In this document: piece after piece, positions 1-11,870 of the stretch | Layout of the letters: each line of letters opens with the position of its first letter | Numbering within the stretch: the stretch's first letter is position 1 | Assembly: GCF_901472535.1 (NCBI RefSeq) | Contig: NZ_LR590470.1 | Location: forward strand, 4,030,001-4,094,000 | Reading direction: 5' to 3' | DNA from: Sphingobacterium daejeonense | Lineage (GTDB): Bacteria > Bacteroidota > Bacteroidia > Sphingobacteriales > Sphingobacteriaceae | Length of the DNA: 64,000 nt | Position numbers and translations under genes: made by a program | The notes under the pieces: generated by a model | The model's input: the letters and a program-made list of their open reading frames with translations, nothing else | The model's database searches: none | What the model was told of the DNA's origin: nothing

Positions 1-2140
<2,140 letters not shown>

Positions 2141-2241
2141 CGCCACCACCCCTTTTGCCAAGTGGTGGGCTGCATTTGGTGCACCGCATTGCTGCAGTGC
2201 GCCTCTGTTGTCTTCTCTTGTTAATCTCTTTTCTTCCAATA

Positions 2242-2252
2242 TGTCAAAGAAC
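2242..2252 (-). promoter_or_regulatory. boxA-like antitermination element before 23S
   Basis: The minus strand reads GTTCTTTGACATATTGG here, in the tRNA-Ala to 23S spacer about 100 nt before 23S. It resembles the boxA core (TGCTCTTTAACA) that recruits Nus factors in rRNA operons, and similar strings are usual in Bacteroidota spacers. The role is inferred from position and similarity. Confidence 0.5.
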
Positions 2253-2338
2253 TCTTCGTTTCCCGTGCATCCGGTGTCCTGCGGCCGCGTGGACATGCCA
2301 CCGTGACCTGCATTCACCCTACGATAACGGGCAACCTG

Positions 2339-2412
2339 TGGAGAATAACGGATTCGAACCGTTGACCCCCTGCGTGCAAGGCAGGTGCTCTAGCCAGCTG
2401 AGCTAATTCCCC
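2339..2412 (-). tRNA. tRNA-Ala (TGC)
   Basis: The minus strand folds as a cloverleaf. The acceptor arm GGGGAAT/ATTCTCC includes the G3-U70 pair that marks alanine tRNA. The D-loop has AGCTCAGCTGG, the anticodon loop has TGC, and the T arm has GGTTCGAATCC. The discriminator is A. The next bases are CAG, so the CCA tail is not encoded and must be added enzymatically, unlike the adjacent tRNA-Ile. Confidence 0.97.
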
Positions 2413-2419
2413 GCGGTGG

Positions 2420-2493
2420 TAGTCCCGAGCAGACTTGAACTGCTGACCCCTACATTATCAGTGTAGTGCTCTAACCAACTGAGCTACGGGACT
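2420..2493 (-). tRNA. tRNA-Ile (GAT)
   Basis: The minus strand gives a complete cloverleaf with acceptor AGTCCCG/CGGGACT, D-arm AGCTCAGTTGG, anticodon loop CTGATAA (GAT) and T-arm AGTTCAAGTCT. The discriminator A is followed by an encoded CCA (2417-2419). It lies between 16S and tRNA-Ala, the usual Ile-Ala pair of bacterial rRNA spacers. Confidence 0.97.
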
Positions 2494-2617
2494 AGCTTAT
2501 CTCTCTCATCTTCTCTCGGTGACCCTCACCCCGATACCGGGATGGGCACTTTCTTCTGAATGTATCTTCTTTTTCCTTAGATCATGTATGTGGCGCAGCG
2601 GCCCCGGCGCGGGCTCT

Positions 2618-4146
<1,529 letters not shown>

Positions 4147-4297
4147 AAAATGAAGTGTAAGACCGTGACTATTCATAATAAATAGAAACGTCTTGTTTTA
4201 ATGTTTTCCTCCCGCTCCGGGATACCTGAATTGATTTATCTTGTATATCTTTTCAGCGTATGCTTCCTTGCGGAAACTCCGCTGCGCTACATGATCA

Positions 4298-4307
4298 TTT
4301 AAAGAAC
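4298..4307 (-). promoter_or_regulatory. boxA-like element in the 16S leader
   Basis: The minus strand reads GTTCTTTAAA about 150 nt before 16S and downstream of both promoters. It matches the boxA core (TGCTCTTTAAA) and resembles the element before 23S. Its role in antitermination is inferred. Confidence 0.4.
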
Positions 4308-4426
4308 TTATCTCGCCTCCGCTTCGCGCTTCGGCTGTATTTCGTAGAGTGCTTGAGCACTCCTGAACTGTCATTTTCGTTGGCTCCGGGCGTCGCGCCC
4401 ATCGCCGTTTCCCCTGGTTGGGACTG

Positions 4427-4457
4427 CAAAGGTAGGAGCTTTTTTCGAATCCGCAAA
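4427..4457 (-). promoter_or_regulatory. rRNA operon promoter P1
   Basis: On the minus strand the -33 box TTTG (4457-4454) is followed after exactly 19 bp by TACCTTTG (4434-4427), a perfect match to the Bacteroidota consensus TTTG-N17-23-TAnnTTTG. An AT-rich stretch (about 4455-4480) just upstream could act as an UP-like element. Transcription would start near 4420, leaving a leader of about 270 nt. Confidence 0.85.
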
Positions 4458-4585
4458 ATTTATTTTGAAATAATTTTCGCGGCCCCTTTTCGGCTTCCCG
4501 TGCCGGCAATGTGCCGCCTGCGGTGTCGCCCGTCCTTCCCCCTATTTCAGTGGCGTTTCCGCCGTCCCTCCCTTGCGGAGTGGTG

Positions 4586-4617
4586 CAAAGATAGGGACAT
4601 TTGCACATTACTTCCAA
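4586..4617 (-). promoter_or_regulatory. rRNA operon promoter P2 (upstream)
   Basis: On the minus strand TATCTTTG (4593-4586) matches TAnnTTTG. A near-consensus TTGG (4617-4614) sits 20 bp upstream. It lies about 160 bp upstream of P1 in the same orientation, giving tandem promoters as in many rRNA operons. From 4618 to 4917 the DNA is GC-rich and I see no gene in it. Confidence 0.7.
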
Positions 4618-4917
4618 GACCACGGCACAACATTTTTTGCCCAAGGGGCGTAACTCGCTATCCCATTGAAAGATAATTTTTCGGCCGGGCAGCAGATTAC
4701 CGGCTCCCGGGTGCGCCATCGGGGGAAAGCGCGCCCCAGGCAGACTCCGGCGGGCACGGAAAAGGAACGGCATTTAAGATATATTTCATGCCCCTGGCAT
4801 TTGACCCCGATGGGGCTTTTGCTCATCATTACCATCCCTGCTCCACATTTCACCTTTCAGCCTTTCCACATATAATCATGTCAAACATGATTAATCCGAT
4901 CAATCACAGTTTAACAG

Positions 4918-4941
4918 GTGGCCGGTGGGGACACCGGCCAC
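4918..4941 (+). repeat. dispersed GRGA-loop hairpin repeat (copy near rRNA operon)
   Basis: Perfect 10-bp arms GTGGCCGGTG and CACCGGCCAC surround the tetraloop GGGA, followed by GGCGG. It is a GC variant of the hairpin found at 20917, 20957, 27878 and twice in every unit of the array at 10901-11553. Confidence 0.8.
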
Positions 4942-4957
4942 GGCGGTTGTTTTGATC

Positions 4958-5125
4958 TCCTTCCACTCTCCTTCCACTCTCCGTCCACTCTCAGTCCTCT
5001 TTCGTTCGCACCTCGTTCGGACCTCGTTCGGGTGTTTTCCGAAGAAGCTCCGAACAAGGTCCGTACAAGGTCCGAACGAGAGACGAACCAGAGTATACCG
5101 AGTCAGGAACAAGACCATAACAAGA
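4958..5125. repeat. 11-bp-periodic degenerate repeat tract with an inverted second half
   Basis: Starting at 4958 the sequence divides into consecutive 11-mers: TCCTTCCACTC twice, TCCGTCCACTC, TCAGTCCTCTT, TCGTTCGCACC, TCGTTCGGACC, TCGTTCGGGTG. After a short break come TCCGAACAAGG, TCCGTACAAGG, TCCGAACGAGA, GACGAACCAGA and further degenerate 11-mers. The second block is close to the reverse complement of the first, so the tract can fold into a long hairpin. A frame stays open through it, but the protein would be arginine-rich low-complexity sequence and I do not call a gene. Function unknown. Confidence 0.75.
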
Positions 5126-5252
5126 TCCCTCAGAGTAAATAGCAGTCAAATAAACCCCCATCACCTGTCGCTGTTAAAAAACCTTAAATACATAATGTCA
5201 GCTTTCGAAGCCCCCAAAAATCAATTATCTTTAATCAAACCCAATCATAACC

Positions 5253-6527
5253 ATGGACAATGATAACCAAAGTGTAAGCTCAGCTTACTTTCCAAGCAAT
5301 CCTATATTATTCAGGTTCACTTTTTTGTTTATAGTCCTGTTTACACTATTATTCAACAACGGGACATTGATCTTATTGAGTCCGCAACCCCTATTGAAAA
5401 TTGATGCGCTGCTGGTTTCGGCGAATTGGGTGGCCAACCATATCTTTCAAGATGACCGAACCATCACCTACGGTTTCGGTGGTAGTGGTGACACCAGCTT
5501 TCATTGGTACACATTGTTTATTGTTCTAATACTTTCGCTAATTGGCACTCTTGTTTGGTCAATTTTTGCCAAAGGCACGAAGAACTACAACAAACTCTAT
5601 TATTTACTTACGGTAATTGTTAGATATTATATAGGCCTGATGATGATACAATATGGCATTGCGAAACTTTACCAAAGCCAATTTCCATTTCCTTTCCATC
5701 TTACTCTTGTGTCACCTCTTTACAATATGCACCCCATGACATTGGCTTGGACATTTTTTGGAGCATCGTATGGTTATAATATATTTATAGGAATCGTTGA
5801 GGTATTGGGAGTACTCTTGCTCTTTAGGAAGACCGCAACATTGGGCGCTCTCATTACATTGGCCACAAGTTTGAACGTCATGGCCATTAATTACTTTTAC
5901 AACGTGCCGGTAAAAATGGTTTCGACTGCTTTGGTATTATTTTGCCTATTTCTATTAGCTCCAAATATCCAGAGACTGTTTGCTTTTCTCTGCCAGGGCA
6001 AATCCACCTCCTTGGTCAGTTTTCCCAATTTGAGCATAAGTTCGAAAATAGGCAGGGTTTCAGTTATTAGTATAAAGTACTTATTGATTGTGATTACTGT
6101 TGGCGTGTCTTTAAGTTCGAAAAACAATTCTAGTGAAATAAGGAATGCTTTTAACGATCCAGAATCAGAGCTATATGGAGCTTTCTATATTACAGACAGG
6201 GAACAGAAGAACAAAAATCTGATAGGCATATCGGAAAATTGGCAGAAGTTTATATTTATGACCGACACCAAACTGATTATTCAGAATTACGAGTCCAAGA
6301 GCACGGATTATCAGATCATAGTAGACCGTAAAAAGAAGGAAGTTAAGATTGTTGCTAAATATGGCGAGAGAGGAATCCATGCCACTTACAAAAAAGGGAA
6401 TAATGGGAATATTATCTTAACCACGTTAAATTCTGAAACTCCTATAACCTTGGAATTGACGAAAATAGACCTGGACAATATCCCCCTTCATACACAAAAG
6501 TTCAACTGGGTCAGGGGCGACATTTAA
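5253..6527 (+). CDS. DoxX-like multi-pass membrane protein
   Basis: A 424-aa protein. The N-terminal 270 residues are hydrophobic, with clear membrane segments at about 19-43, 85-107, 118-140 and further helices up to about 245. The helix containing RYYIGLMMIQYGIAKL and the following FxGxxE-type segment resemble DoxX/HTTM-like membrane proteins. The C-terminal 120 residues are polar and probably form a beta-rich domain outside the membrane. The ATG at 5253 is the only good start. It converges on the glutaryl-CoA dehydrogenase gene, with the two stops overlapping by 4 bp. The family assignment is by general resemblance; the biochemical role is unknown. Confidence 0.75.
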   Translation: MDNDNQSVSSAYFPSNPILFRFTFLFIVLFTLLFNNGTLILLSPQPLLKIDALLVSANWVANHIFQDDRTITYGFGGSGDTSFHWYTLFIVLILSLIGTLVWSIFAKGTKNYNKLYYLLTVIVRYYIGLMMIQYGIAKLYQSQFPFPFHLTLVSPLYNMHPMTLAWTFFGASYGYNIFIGIVEVLGVLLLFRKTATLGALITLATSLNVMAINYFYNVPVKMVSTALVLFCLFLLAPNIQRLFAFLCQGKSTSLVSFPNLSISSKIGRVSVISIKYLLIVITVGVSLSSKNNSSEIRNAFNDPESELYGAFYITDREQKNKNLIGISENWQKFIFMTDTKLIIQNYESKSTDYQIIVDRKKKEVKIVAKYGERGIHATYKKGNNGNIILTTLNSETPITLELTKIDLDNIPLHTQKFNWVRGDI

Positions 6528-7675
6528 AATGCGCTGATTCCTGTTATATCATTACCTGTGATCAATAGATGGATATCATGTGTTCCTTCATAAGTGATGA
6601 CCGATTCCAGGTTCATCATATGTCGCATAATCGGATAGTCGCCTACGATGCCCATTGCACCGAGTATCTGCCGAGCTTCGCGTGCGACTTGCAGGGCCAT
6701 ATTTACATTGTTTCTTTTTGCCATTGATATCTGGGCTGGTGTTGCTTGGTCTTCATTTTTCAATTGCCCCAAACGTAGGGATAGCAGCTGTGCTTTGGTG
6801 ATTTCTGTGACCATTTCGGCCATTTTTTTCTGTTGCAATTGGAATGATGCTATTGGTTTTCCGAACTGTTGGCGTTCTTTAGCATATTTCAGGGCTGTTT
6901 GGTAGCAATCAACGGCAGCTCCGATCGCGCCCCAAGAGATTCCGTATCGGGCAGAATTGAGGCATGACAATGGTCCGCGCATCGAATTCACCTCTGGTAA
7001 GATGTTTTCTTTAGGGATATATACTTGATCAAAAACCAACTCTCCTGTTTTTGATGCCCGCAGGGACCACTTATTCAGTGTTTCGGGTGTACTGAATCCT
7101 TGGAAGGCTCTTTCTACGATGACTCCTCTGATTTTCTTTTCTTCGTCTCTAGCCCATACCACAGCAATGTCACAGATCGGCGCATTGGTGATCCACATTT
7201 TTGCACCATTTAATCTATATCCATCTCCATCTTTTATCAATTTTGTTTCCATTCCAGCTGGGTCGGATCCATGGTTGGGTTCTGTCAAGCCGAATGCACC
7301 AATAAGTTCACCTTTTGCTAAACCAGGGAGGAATTTTTGTTTTTGGTCTTCTGATCCAAAACTATATATAGGGTACATGACCAATGAAGATTGTACAGAT
7401 GCTGCGGATCGGATTGCAGAATCACCATATTCCAATTCCTGCATTATAAGTCCGTATGCGATCTGGTCGAGGCCTGCCCCACCGTACTGTTCGGGGATAA
7501 ATGGCCCCAGGGCACCAATTCTGCCCAATTTTTTCATCAGATCAGGAATTTCCTTGTGCTCTTGTGCATACTGATCGATTATAGGAGAGATTTCAGATTT
7601 GACAAATTCACTTATCGAATCGCGAACCAAAAGCTGTTCAGGTGTTAGTAATTGTTCGATTTGGTAGTAGTCCAT
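6524..7675 (-). CDS. gcdH: glutaryl-CoA dehydrogenase (acyl-CoA dehydrogenase family)
   Basis: Cytoplasmic flavoenzyme that oxidises and decarboxylates glutaryl-CoA to crotonyl-CoA, passing electrons to ETF. At 383 aa it has the usual family length. FAD/substrate motifs include LTEPNHGSDP and MWITNAP. Arg89 in the IRSAASVQSSLVM segment is the residue that distinguishes glutaryl-CoA dehydrogenases. The catalytic base is Glu363 in the YEGTHDIH motif near the C-terminus. It is divergent from the lysine-degradation genes at 7993-10817, which supply the upstream part of a saccharopine-independent lysine to glutaryl-CoA route, so the context supports the substrate. Confidence 0.9.
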   Translation of the reverse strand: MDYYQIEQLLTPEQLLVRDSISEFVKSEISPIIDQYAQEHKEIPDLMKKLGRIGALGPFIPEQYGGAGLDQIAYGLIMQELEYGDSAIRSAASVQSSLVMYPIYSFGSEDQKQKFLPGLAKGELIGAFGLTEPNHGSDPAGMETKLIKDGDGYRLNGAKMWITNAPICDIAVVWARDEEKKIRGVIVERAFQGFSTPETLNKWSLRASKTGELVFDQVYIPKENILPEVNSMRGPLSCLNSARYGISWGAIGAAVDCYQTALKYAKERQQFGKPIASFQLQQKKMAEMVTEITKAQLLSLRLGQLKNEDQATPAQISMAKRNNVNMALQVAREARQILGAMGIVGDYPIMRHMMNLESVITYEGTHDIHLLITGNDITGISAF

Positions 7676-7683
7676 ATTAGTAT

Positions 7684-7738
7684 TGAGATGTGAGATGTGA
7701 GATATTAGATGTGAGATGTGGGATATGAGATATGAGAT
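7684..7738 (+). repeat. GAGATGT-like heptad tract
   Basis: About seven degenerate copies of GAGATGT/GAGATAT lie immediately upstream of gcdH. The same tract type occurs at 27751, 33763, 43777, 44256 (inverted) and 48421. The remaining gap from 7739 to 7962 is AT-rich and shows no gene or clear signal. Confidence 0.75.
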
Positions 7739-7992
7739 AAAACTGGTTTAATTATTAGGGTTTAAATATTTATTGTTTTTATAATATGATTATAGTTCTA
7801 AATTAAGGTTCTTCTTATCTTTTAACAATGACATTGGTCATCAATTTAAATTTTTGAGACTTGTTATTGGTTAAATTTCTTATTTCTCGTATCACAAAAT
7901 CTTATAACTCTAAACAATCTACTGTCTAATATATAAAATAACAAAAATAATTCTCTATATTTATGAAAATTTCGAATAATATAAACCATATT

Positions 7993-9522
7993 ATGACATC
8001 AAAAGAATTAAAAGCACTTGGGATTGAGTCTGAGAATCTAGGGACCTCTACGGGAAACAAATGGTTTGCTAAGGGTGAATTGATTGATTCTTACTCTCCT
8101 ACAAATGGAAAGTTGATTGCCAAGGTAAAGTGCACTACAAAAAAGGAATACGATAAAGTTATAGAAGAGGCTGAGAAGGCTAAATTGATTTGGAGGGATA
8201 TTCCTGCGCCTAAGCGTGGGGAGATAGTCCGTCAATTAGGAGAGAAATTGCGTGAATTGAAGCCTGTTTTAGGGAAATTGGTATCCTATGAAATGGGAAA
8301 ATCCTACCAGGAAGGTTTAGGTGAGGTACAGGAGATGATCGACATCTGTGATTTTGCTGTAGGATTAAGCAGACAGTTATATGGCAATACCATTCATTCT
8401 GAAAGACCTGGCCACAGGATGTACGATCAATATCATCCACTAGGGATTGTAGGAATAATCACTGCATTTAACTTTCCTGTAGCAGTTTGGTCTTGGAATG
8501 CTGCCTTAGCATTAGTATGTGGAGATGTTGTTGTATGGAAACCGAGCGAAAAGACTCCTCTATGTGCTGTTGCCTGCCAGAACATCATTGCGGAGATTTT
8601 AAAATCCAATAAATTGCCTGAGGGCATTTCATCGGTTGTTACCGGAGATGCTGAGGTAGGGAAATGGATTGCTGAGGATGATCGGATTCCATTGGTTTCG
8701 GCTACAGGTTCTACGCGTATGGGTAAAGCTGTTGCTGGAGTTGTGGCACAGCGATTAGGAAAATCATTGTTGGAGTTAGGTGGCAACAATGCCATTATTG
8801 TAAGTCCATCAGCAGATTTAAAGATGACGATCATTGGAGCGGTTTTCGGTGCGGTTGGTACAGCAGGACAACGCTGTACGAGCACAAGGAGGTTGATTAT
8901 CCATGAAAGCATTTACGATAAGGTTAAGAAATCATTGGTTGACGCCTACAAACAAATAAAGATTGGAGATCCATTGGACAGCAAAAACCATATGGGCCCT
9001 TTGATCGACACCGCGGCAGTTGATATGTACTTATCAGCTCTTGACAAGATCAAGGCTGAGGGTGGCAAGTTACTGACCAAAGGCGAAGTATTGCAAGGAT
9101 CAGGTTATGAGAGCGGCTGTTATGTAACACCTGTCATAGCGGAAGTTGAAAATCATTATGAGATTGTACAACATGAGACATTTGCACCGATTTTATATTT
9201 GATAAAATACAAGGGTGAGGTTGATGAGGCGATTGCGCTGCAAAATGGCGTAAGACAAGGACTTTCATCAGCGATCATGACCAACAGTTTACGAGAGGCT
9301 GAGTTGTTCTTGAGTCAGAATGGGTCTGACTGTGGGATTGCCAATGTTAACATTGGTACTTCCGGCGCTGAGATCGGTGGTGCATTCGGGGGAGAGAAAG
9401 ACACTGGTGGCGGCCGTGAGTCAGGGTCTGATGCATGGAAAATATATATGCGCAGACAAACCAATACTATTAACTACACAACAAGCTTGCCTTTGGCACA
9501 AGGTATTAAATTTGATTTATAA
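7993..9522 (+). CDS. L-aminoadipate-semialdehyde dehydrogenase (ALDH7/antiquitin family)
   Basis: NAD-dependent oxidation of alpha-aminoadipate semialdehyde (or its cyclic piperideine-6-carboxylate form) to 2-aminoadipate in lysine breakdown. The 509-aa protein has the ALDH hallmarks: TAFNFPVAVWSWN, VWKPSEKTP, the catalytic Glu in LLELGGNN and the catalytic Cys in GTAGQRCTSTRR. NVNIGTSGAEIGGAFGGEK is typical of the antiquitin branch. The start at 7993 gives a normal antiquitin N-terminus (MTSKELKALG); an in-frame ATG at 7963 would add ten AT-rich, unconserved residues. The lysine 6-aminotransferase gene follows after 6 bp, so the pair makes and consumes the semialdehyde. Confidence 0.9.
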   Translation: MTSKELKALGIESENLGTSTGNKWFAKGELIDSYSPTNGKLIAKVKCTTKKEYDKVIEEAEKAKLIWRDIPAPKRGEIVRQLGEKLRELKPVLGKLVSYEMGKSYQEGLGEVQEMIDICDFAVGLSRQLYGNTIHSERPGHRMYDQYHPLGIVGIITAFNFPVAVWSWNAALALVCGDVVVWKPSEKTPLCAVACQNIIAEILKSNKLPEGISSVVTGDAEVGKWIAEDDRIPLVSATGSTRMGKAVAGVVAQRLGKSLLELGGNNAIIVSPSADLKMTIIGAVFGAVGTAGQRCTSTRRLIIHESIYDKVKKSLVDAYKQIKIGDPLDSKNHMGPLIDTAAVDMYLSALDKIKAEGGKLLTKGEVLQGSGYESGCYVTPVIAEVENHYEIVQHETFAPILYLIKYKGEVDEAIALQNGVRQGLSSAIMTNSLREAELFLSQNGSDCGIANVNIGTSGAEIGGAFGGEKDTGGGRESGSDAWKIYMRRQTNTINYTTSLPLAQGIKFDL

Positions 9523-9528
9523 ACCATT

Positions 9529-10817
9529 ATGAGAGAAACACATAAAAGATTAGCAAAACATATATTGGCAGATGGGCTACCTGTTGTTATGGACCTGGAC
9601 AGATCCCACGGTTCTTATATCGTAGACATCGATGGTAAGGAGTATTTGGACATGTTCAGCATGTTTGCATCCTCACCGGTTGGATATAATCATCCATATA
9701 TTCTGGCGAATGAAAAGCAGCTTGAAAAAGTATCGATTAACAAATTAGCTTTATCGGATATTTATCCTGACGAATATGCTGATTTTATGGATACTTTTGA
9801 GCGTGTTGGGATTCCCCAAGAGTTAAGCTACTGCTTTTTTATTGACGGTGGTGGATTGGCCGTTGAGAATGCTCTAAAAGCTGCTTTCGACTGGAAGACG
9901 AGGTTGAACCTTTCAAAAGGGATTGACCAAGAGGCAAGTCAGGTGATCCATTTTAAGCAGGCATTCCATGGCAGGACTGGTTATACATTATCCTTGACGA
10001 ACACAAAAGACCCGAGGAAATACATGTATTTCCAAAATTCAATTGGCCGAGGATTACGAATCCGAAGTTGACTTTTCCATTGACTGAAGAATCTGTTGCT
10101 GCTACCGTAGAACTCGAGAAGCAAGCGATACAAGAAATTGAGTCTGCCATTGCGAGCAATCCCAATGACATTGCCTGTTTAATTTTGGAGCCTATTCAAG
10201 CAGAGGGTGGCGACAATCATTTCAGGAAGGAATTTTTCCAGAAATTGCGTGAGATCTGTGACCAGCACGATATCATCCTAATTTTGGACGAAGTTCAGAC
10301 AGGAATTGCGATGACTGGTAAGATGTGGTGCTACCAACATTACGGTATAGTACCGGATGTTATTTCCTTTGGCAAGAAAACTCAGGTTTGTGGCATTTTG
10401 GCGAACAGGGAGAAATTCGACCGTGTCGAGAAGAATGTATTCCAGGAGTCGAGCCGTATCAATTCTACTTTCGGCGGCAACTTGGTGGACATGATTCGCT
10501 TTAAGTTGATTCTTGAAATCATCGAAAAGGAAGGATTAGTAAACAAGGCAGAAACATTAGGGGAATATCTTCAAGTTAAATTAATGGAACTGGAAGAAAA
10601 ACACCCAAGCATCAGTAATGTTCGGGGTAAAGGACTTCTCATCGCATTCGATTTGCCTTCTGAAGAAATCAGGGATAAATTTGTGAAGGATGCAATGTCC
10701 GAGAACATGTTGATCCTTGGATGTGGCGATAAGAGTATCCGATTCAGACCGCATCTGACCGTCACAAAAGAAGATTTGGACAAAGCAATAGCTATTATTG
10801 ACAAAATAGTTGATTAA
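9529..10817 (+). pseudogene. lat: L-lysine 6-transaminase, single-base frameshift
   Basis: PLP-dependent class III aminotransferase moving the epsilon-amino group of lysine to 2-oxoglutarate and producing aminoadipate semialdehyde for the preceding dehydrogenase. The first frame (9529-10071) carries MFSMFASSPVGYNHP and FIDGGGLAVENALK. The second (10068-10817) carries LILDEVQTGIAMTGKMW and the PLP-lysine segment SFGKKTQVCGI. The break is at 10031-10034, where TTCCAAAATTC would read FPKFNWPR if one C were restored, as in other LAT proteins. With that base the protein is 429 aa, a normal length. The break may be a sequencing error rather than real inactivation. Confidence 0.85.
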
Positions 10818-10824
10818 TAAATTA

Positions 10825-10854
10825 AAATCCCGTTTTTAGAAGCGGGATTTTTTA
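10825..10854 (+). terminator. Rho-independent terminator after lat
   Basis: Stem AAATCCCG/CGGGATTT with a 10-nt loop, followed by a T run, starting 8 bp after the lat stop. Confidence 0.85.
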
Positions 10855-10900
10855 TTTGCAAAACAATCCTATTAAAGGAGATTTTAAAGATACAATTGAA

Positions 10901-11553
10901 ACTTGAGCCAGGTTTACTGGTTGGTGGAGACACCAACCAGGGCGGGGTGCTAAAGGTACTAACCAGGGCATGATGCCATGGTCGGTGTCCCCATCGACCA
11001 CCTTACTGTATAACTAGACTTGAGCCAAGTTTACTGGTTGGTGGAGACACCAACCAGGGCGGGGGGCTAAAGATACCAACCAGGGCTTGATGCCGTTGTC
11101 CGCGTCCTCACCGACCACCGTACTTTATAACTAGATTTGAGCCAGGTTTACTGGTTGGTGGAGACACCAACCAGGGCGGGTGTTAAAGATACCAACCAGG
11201 GCTTGATGCCGTGGTCGGTGTCCCCACCGATCACCTTACTGTATAACTAGACTTGAGCCAAGTTTACTGGTTGGTGGAGACACCAACCAGGGCGGGGGGC
11301 TAAAGATACCAACCAGGGCTTGATGCCGTTGTCCGCGTCCTCACCGACCACCGTACTTTATAACTAGATTTGAGCCAGGTTTACTGGTTGGTGGAGACAC
11401 CAACCAGGGCGGGGTGTTAAAGATACCAACCAGGGCTTGATGCCGTGGTCGGTGTCCTCACCGACCACCGTACTGTATAACTAGACTTGAGCCAAGTTTA
11501 CTGGTTGGTGGAGACACCAACCAGGGCGGGGTGTTGGAGGCACCGACCAGGTC
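10901..11553. repeat. tandem array of 117-bp units, each with two opposed hairpins
   Basis: Units begin with AYTTGAGCCARGTTTACTGG at 10901, 11018, 11135, 11251, 11368 and 11485, so the period is 116-117 bp. There are five full units and a 69-bp partial sixth. Each full unit holds a forward hairpin (GGTTGGTG, loop GAGA, CACCAACC), a half copy (ACCAACCAGGGC), a reverse-orientation hairpin (GGTCGGTG, loop TCCC or TCCT, CACCGACC) and a linker ending in TATAACTAGA. Units 2 and 4 share variants, as do units 3 and 5, so a 233-bp dimer was duplicated. No long reading frame spans the array. Confidence 0.9.
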
Positions 11554-11575
11554 TTACAATATTAATGTCAAATAA

Positions 11576-11773
11576 CAGCACTATGGCGAATCATCAAACA
11601 TTCTTATGGAGCAGGATTGTTTTCTTTACGAATTGATTGAAGATATTCACCCAACCAATGAAATAGAAGAAATTAAGTTTTTTGACATGGAGATGTATGA
11701 ATTGGAGGAGGCTCAAGTTCCGGGAGTCATAAAAATATTTGACCAATTAATTGCGGATAAACATTTATCATAA
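11576..11773 (+). pseudogene. possible NUDIX hydrolase 3' remnant
   Basis: An open frame of 65 codons follows the array directly and is closed at its 5' side by a stop at 11573. The only ATG that fits is at 11606, giving 55 aa. The sequence (CFLYELIED, then NEIEEIKFFDMEMYELEEAQ, then a PGVIKIFDQLI segment) resembles the last third of NUDIX hydrolases, after the catalytic helix: conserved Glu-Ile, aromatic-Phe, acidic turn, then the terminal helix. The NUDIX box itself is absent, so this is probably the tail of a gene whose front was lost where the array now stands. It could instead be a small acidic protein of its own. Confidence 0.4.
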
Positions 11774-11856
11774 AAGGTCTTATGGTTATTCAAAATATTT
11801 GACAATAATTAGTTTAAAGAGGTGGGCTAAAATCCTATTGATTGGAGTCATTTTTG

Positions 11857-11864
11857 TACCTTTG
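11857..11864 (+). promoter_or_regulatory. promoter -7 box of mutL
   Basis: TACCTTTG matches TAnnTTTG. It ends only 6 nt before the mutL ATG, so transcription would begin at or next to the start codon and give a leaderless or nearly leaderless mRNA. No good TTTG is seen at -33. Confidence 0.6.
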
Positions 11865-11870
11865 TAGATT

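Noticed and set aside
4198..4773. 191-codon minus-strand frame upstream of 16S
   Set aside because: It covers both rRNA promoters and the leader, has the skewed composition of GC-rich non-coding DNA and no recognisable domain.
4918..5263. Overlapping frames through the 11-bp-periodic tract
   Set aside because: The open frames result from the 11-bp repeat; the predicted proteins are arginine/serine low-complexity and would merge into the next gene.
7684..7738. Heptad tracts as direct repeats of an insertion-sequence end or an iteron origin
   Set aside because: The same tract type occurs at six unrelated places, no transposase or replication initiator gene is next to any of them, and copies are degenerate.
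10901..11553. Possible CRISPR array
   Set aside because: Units are 117 bp and nearly identical throughout, with no unique spacers between short repeats and no cas genes nearby.
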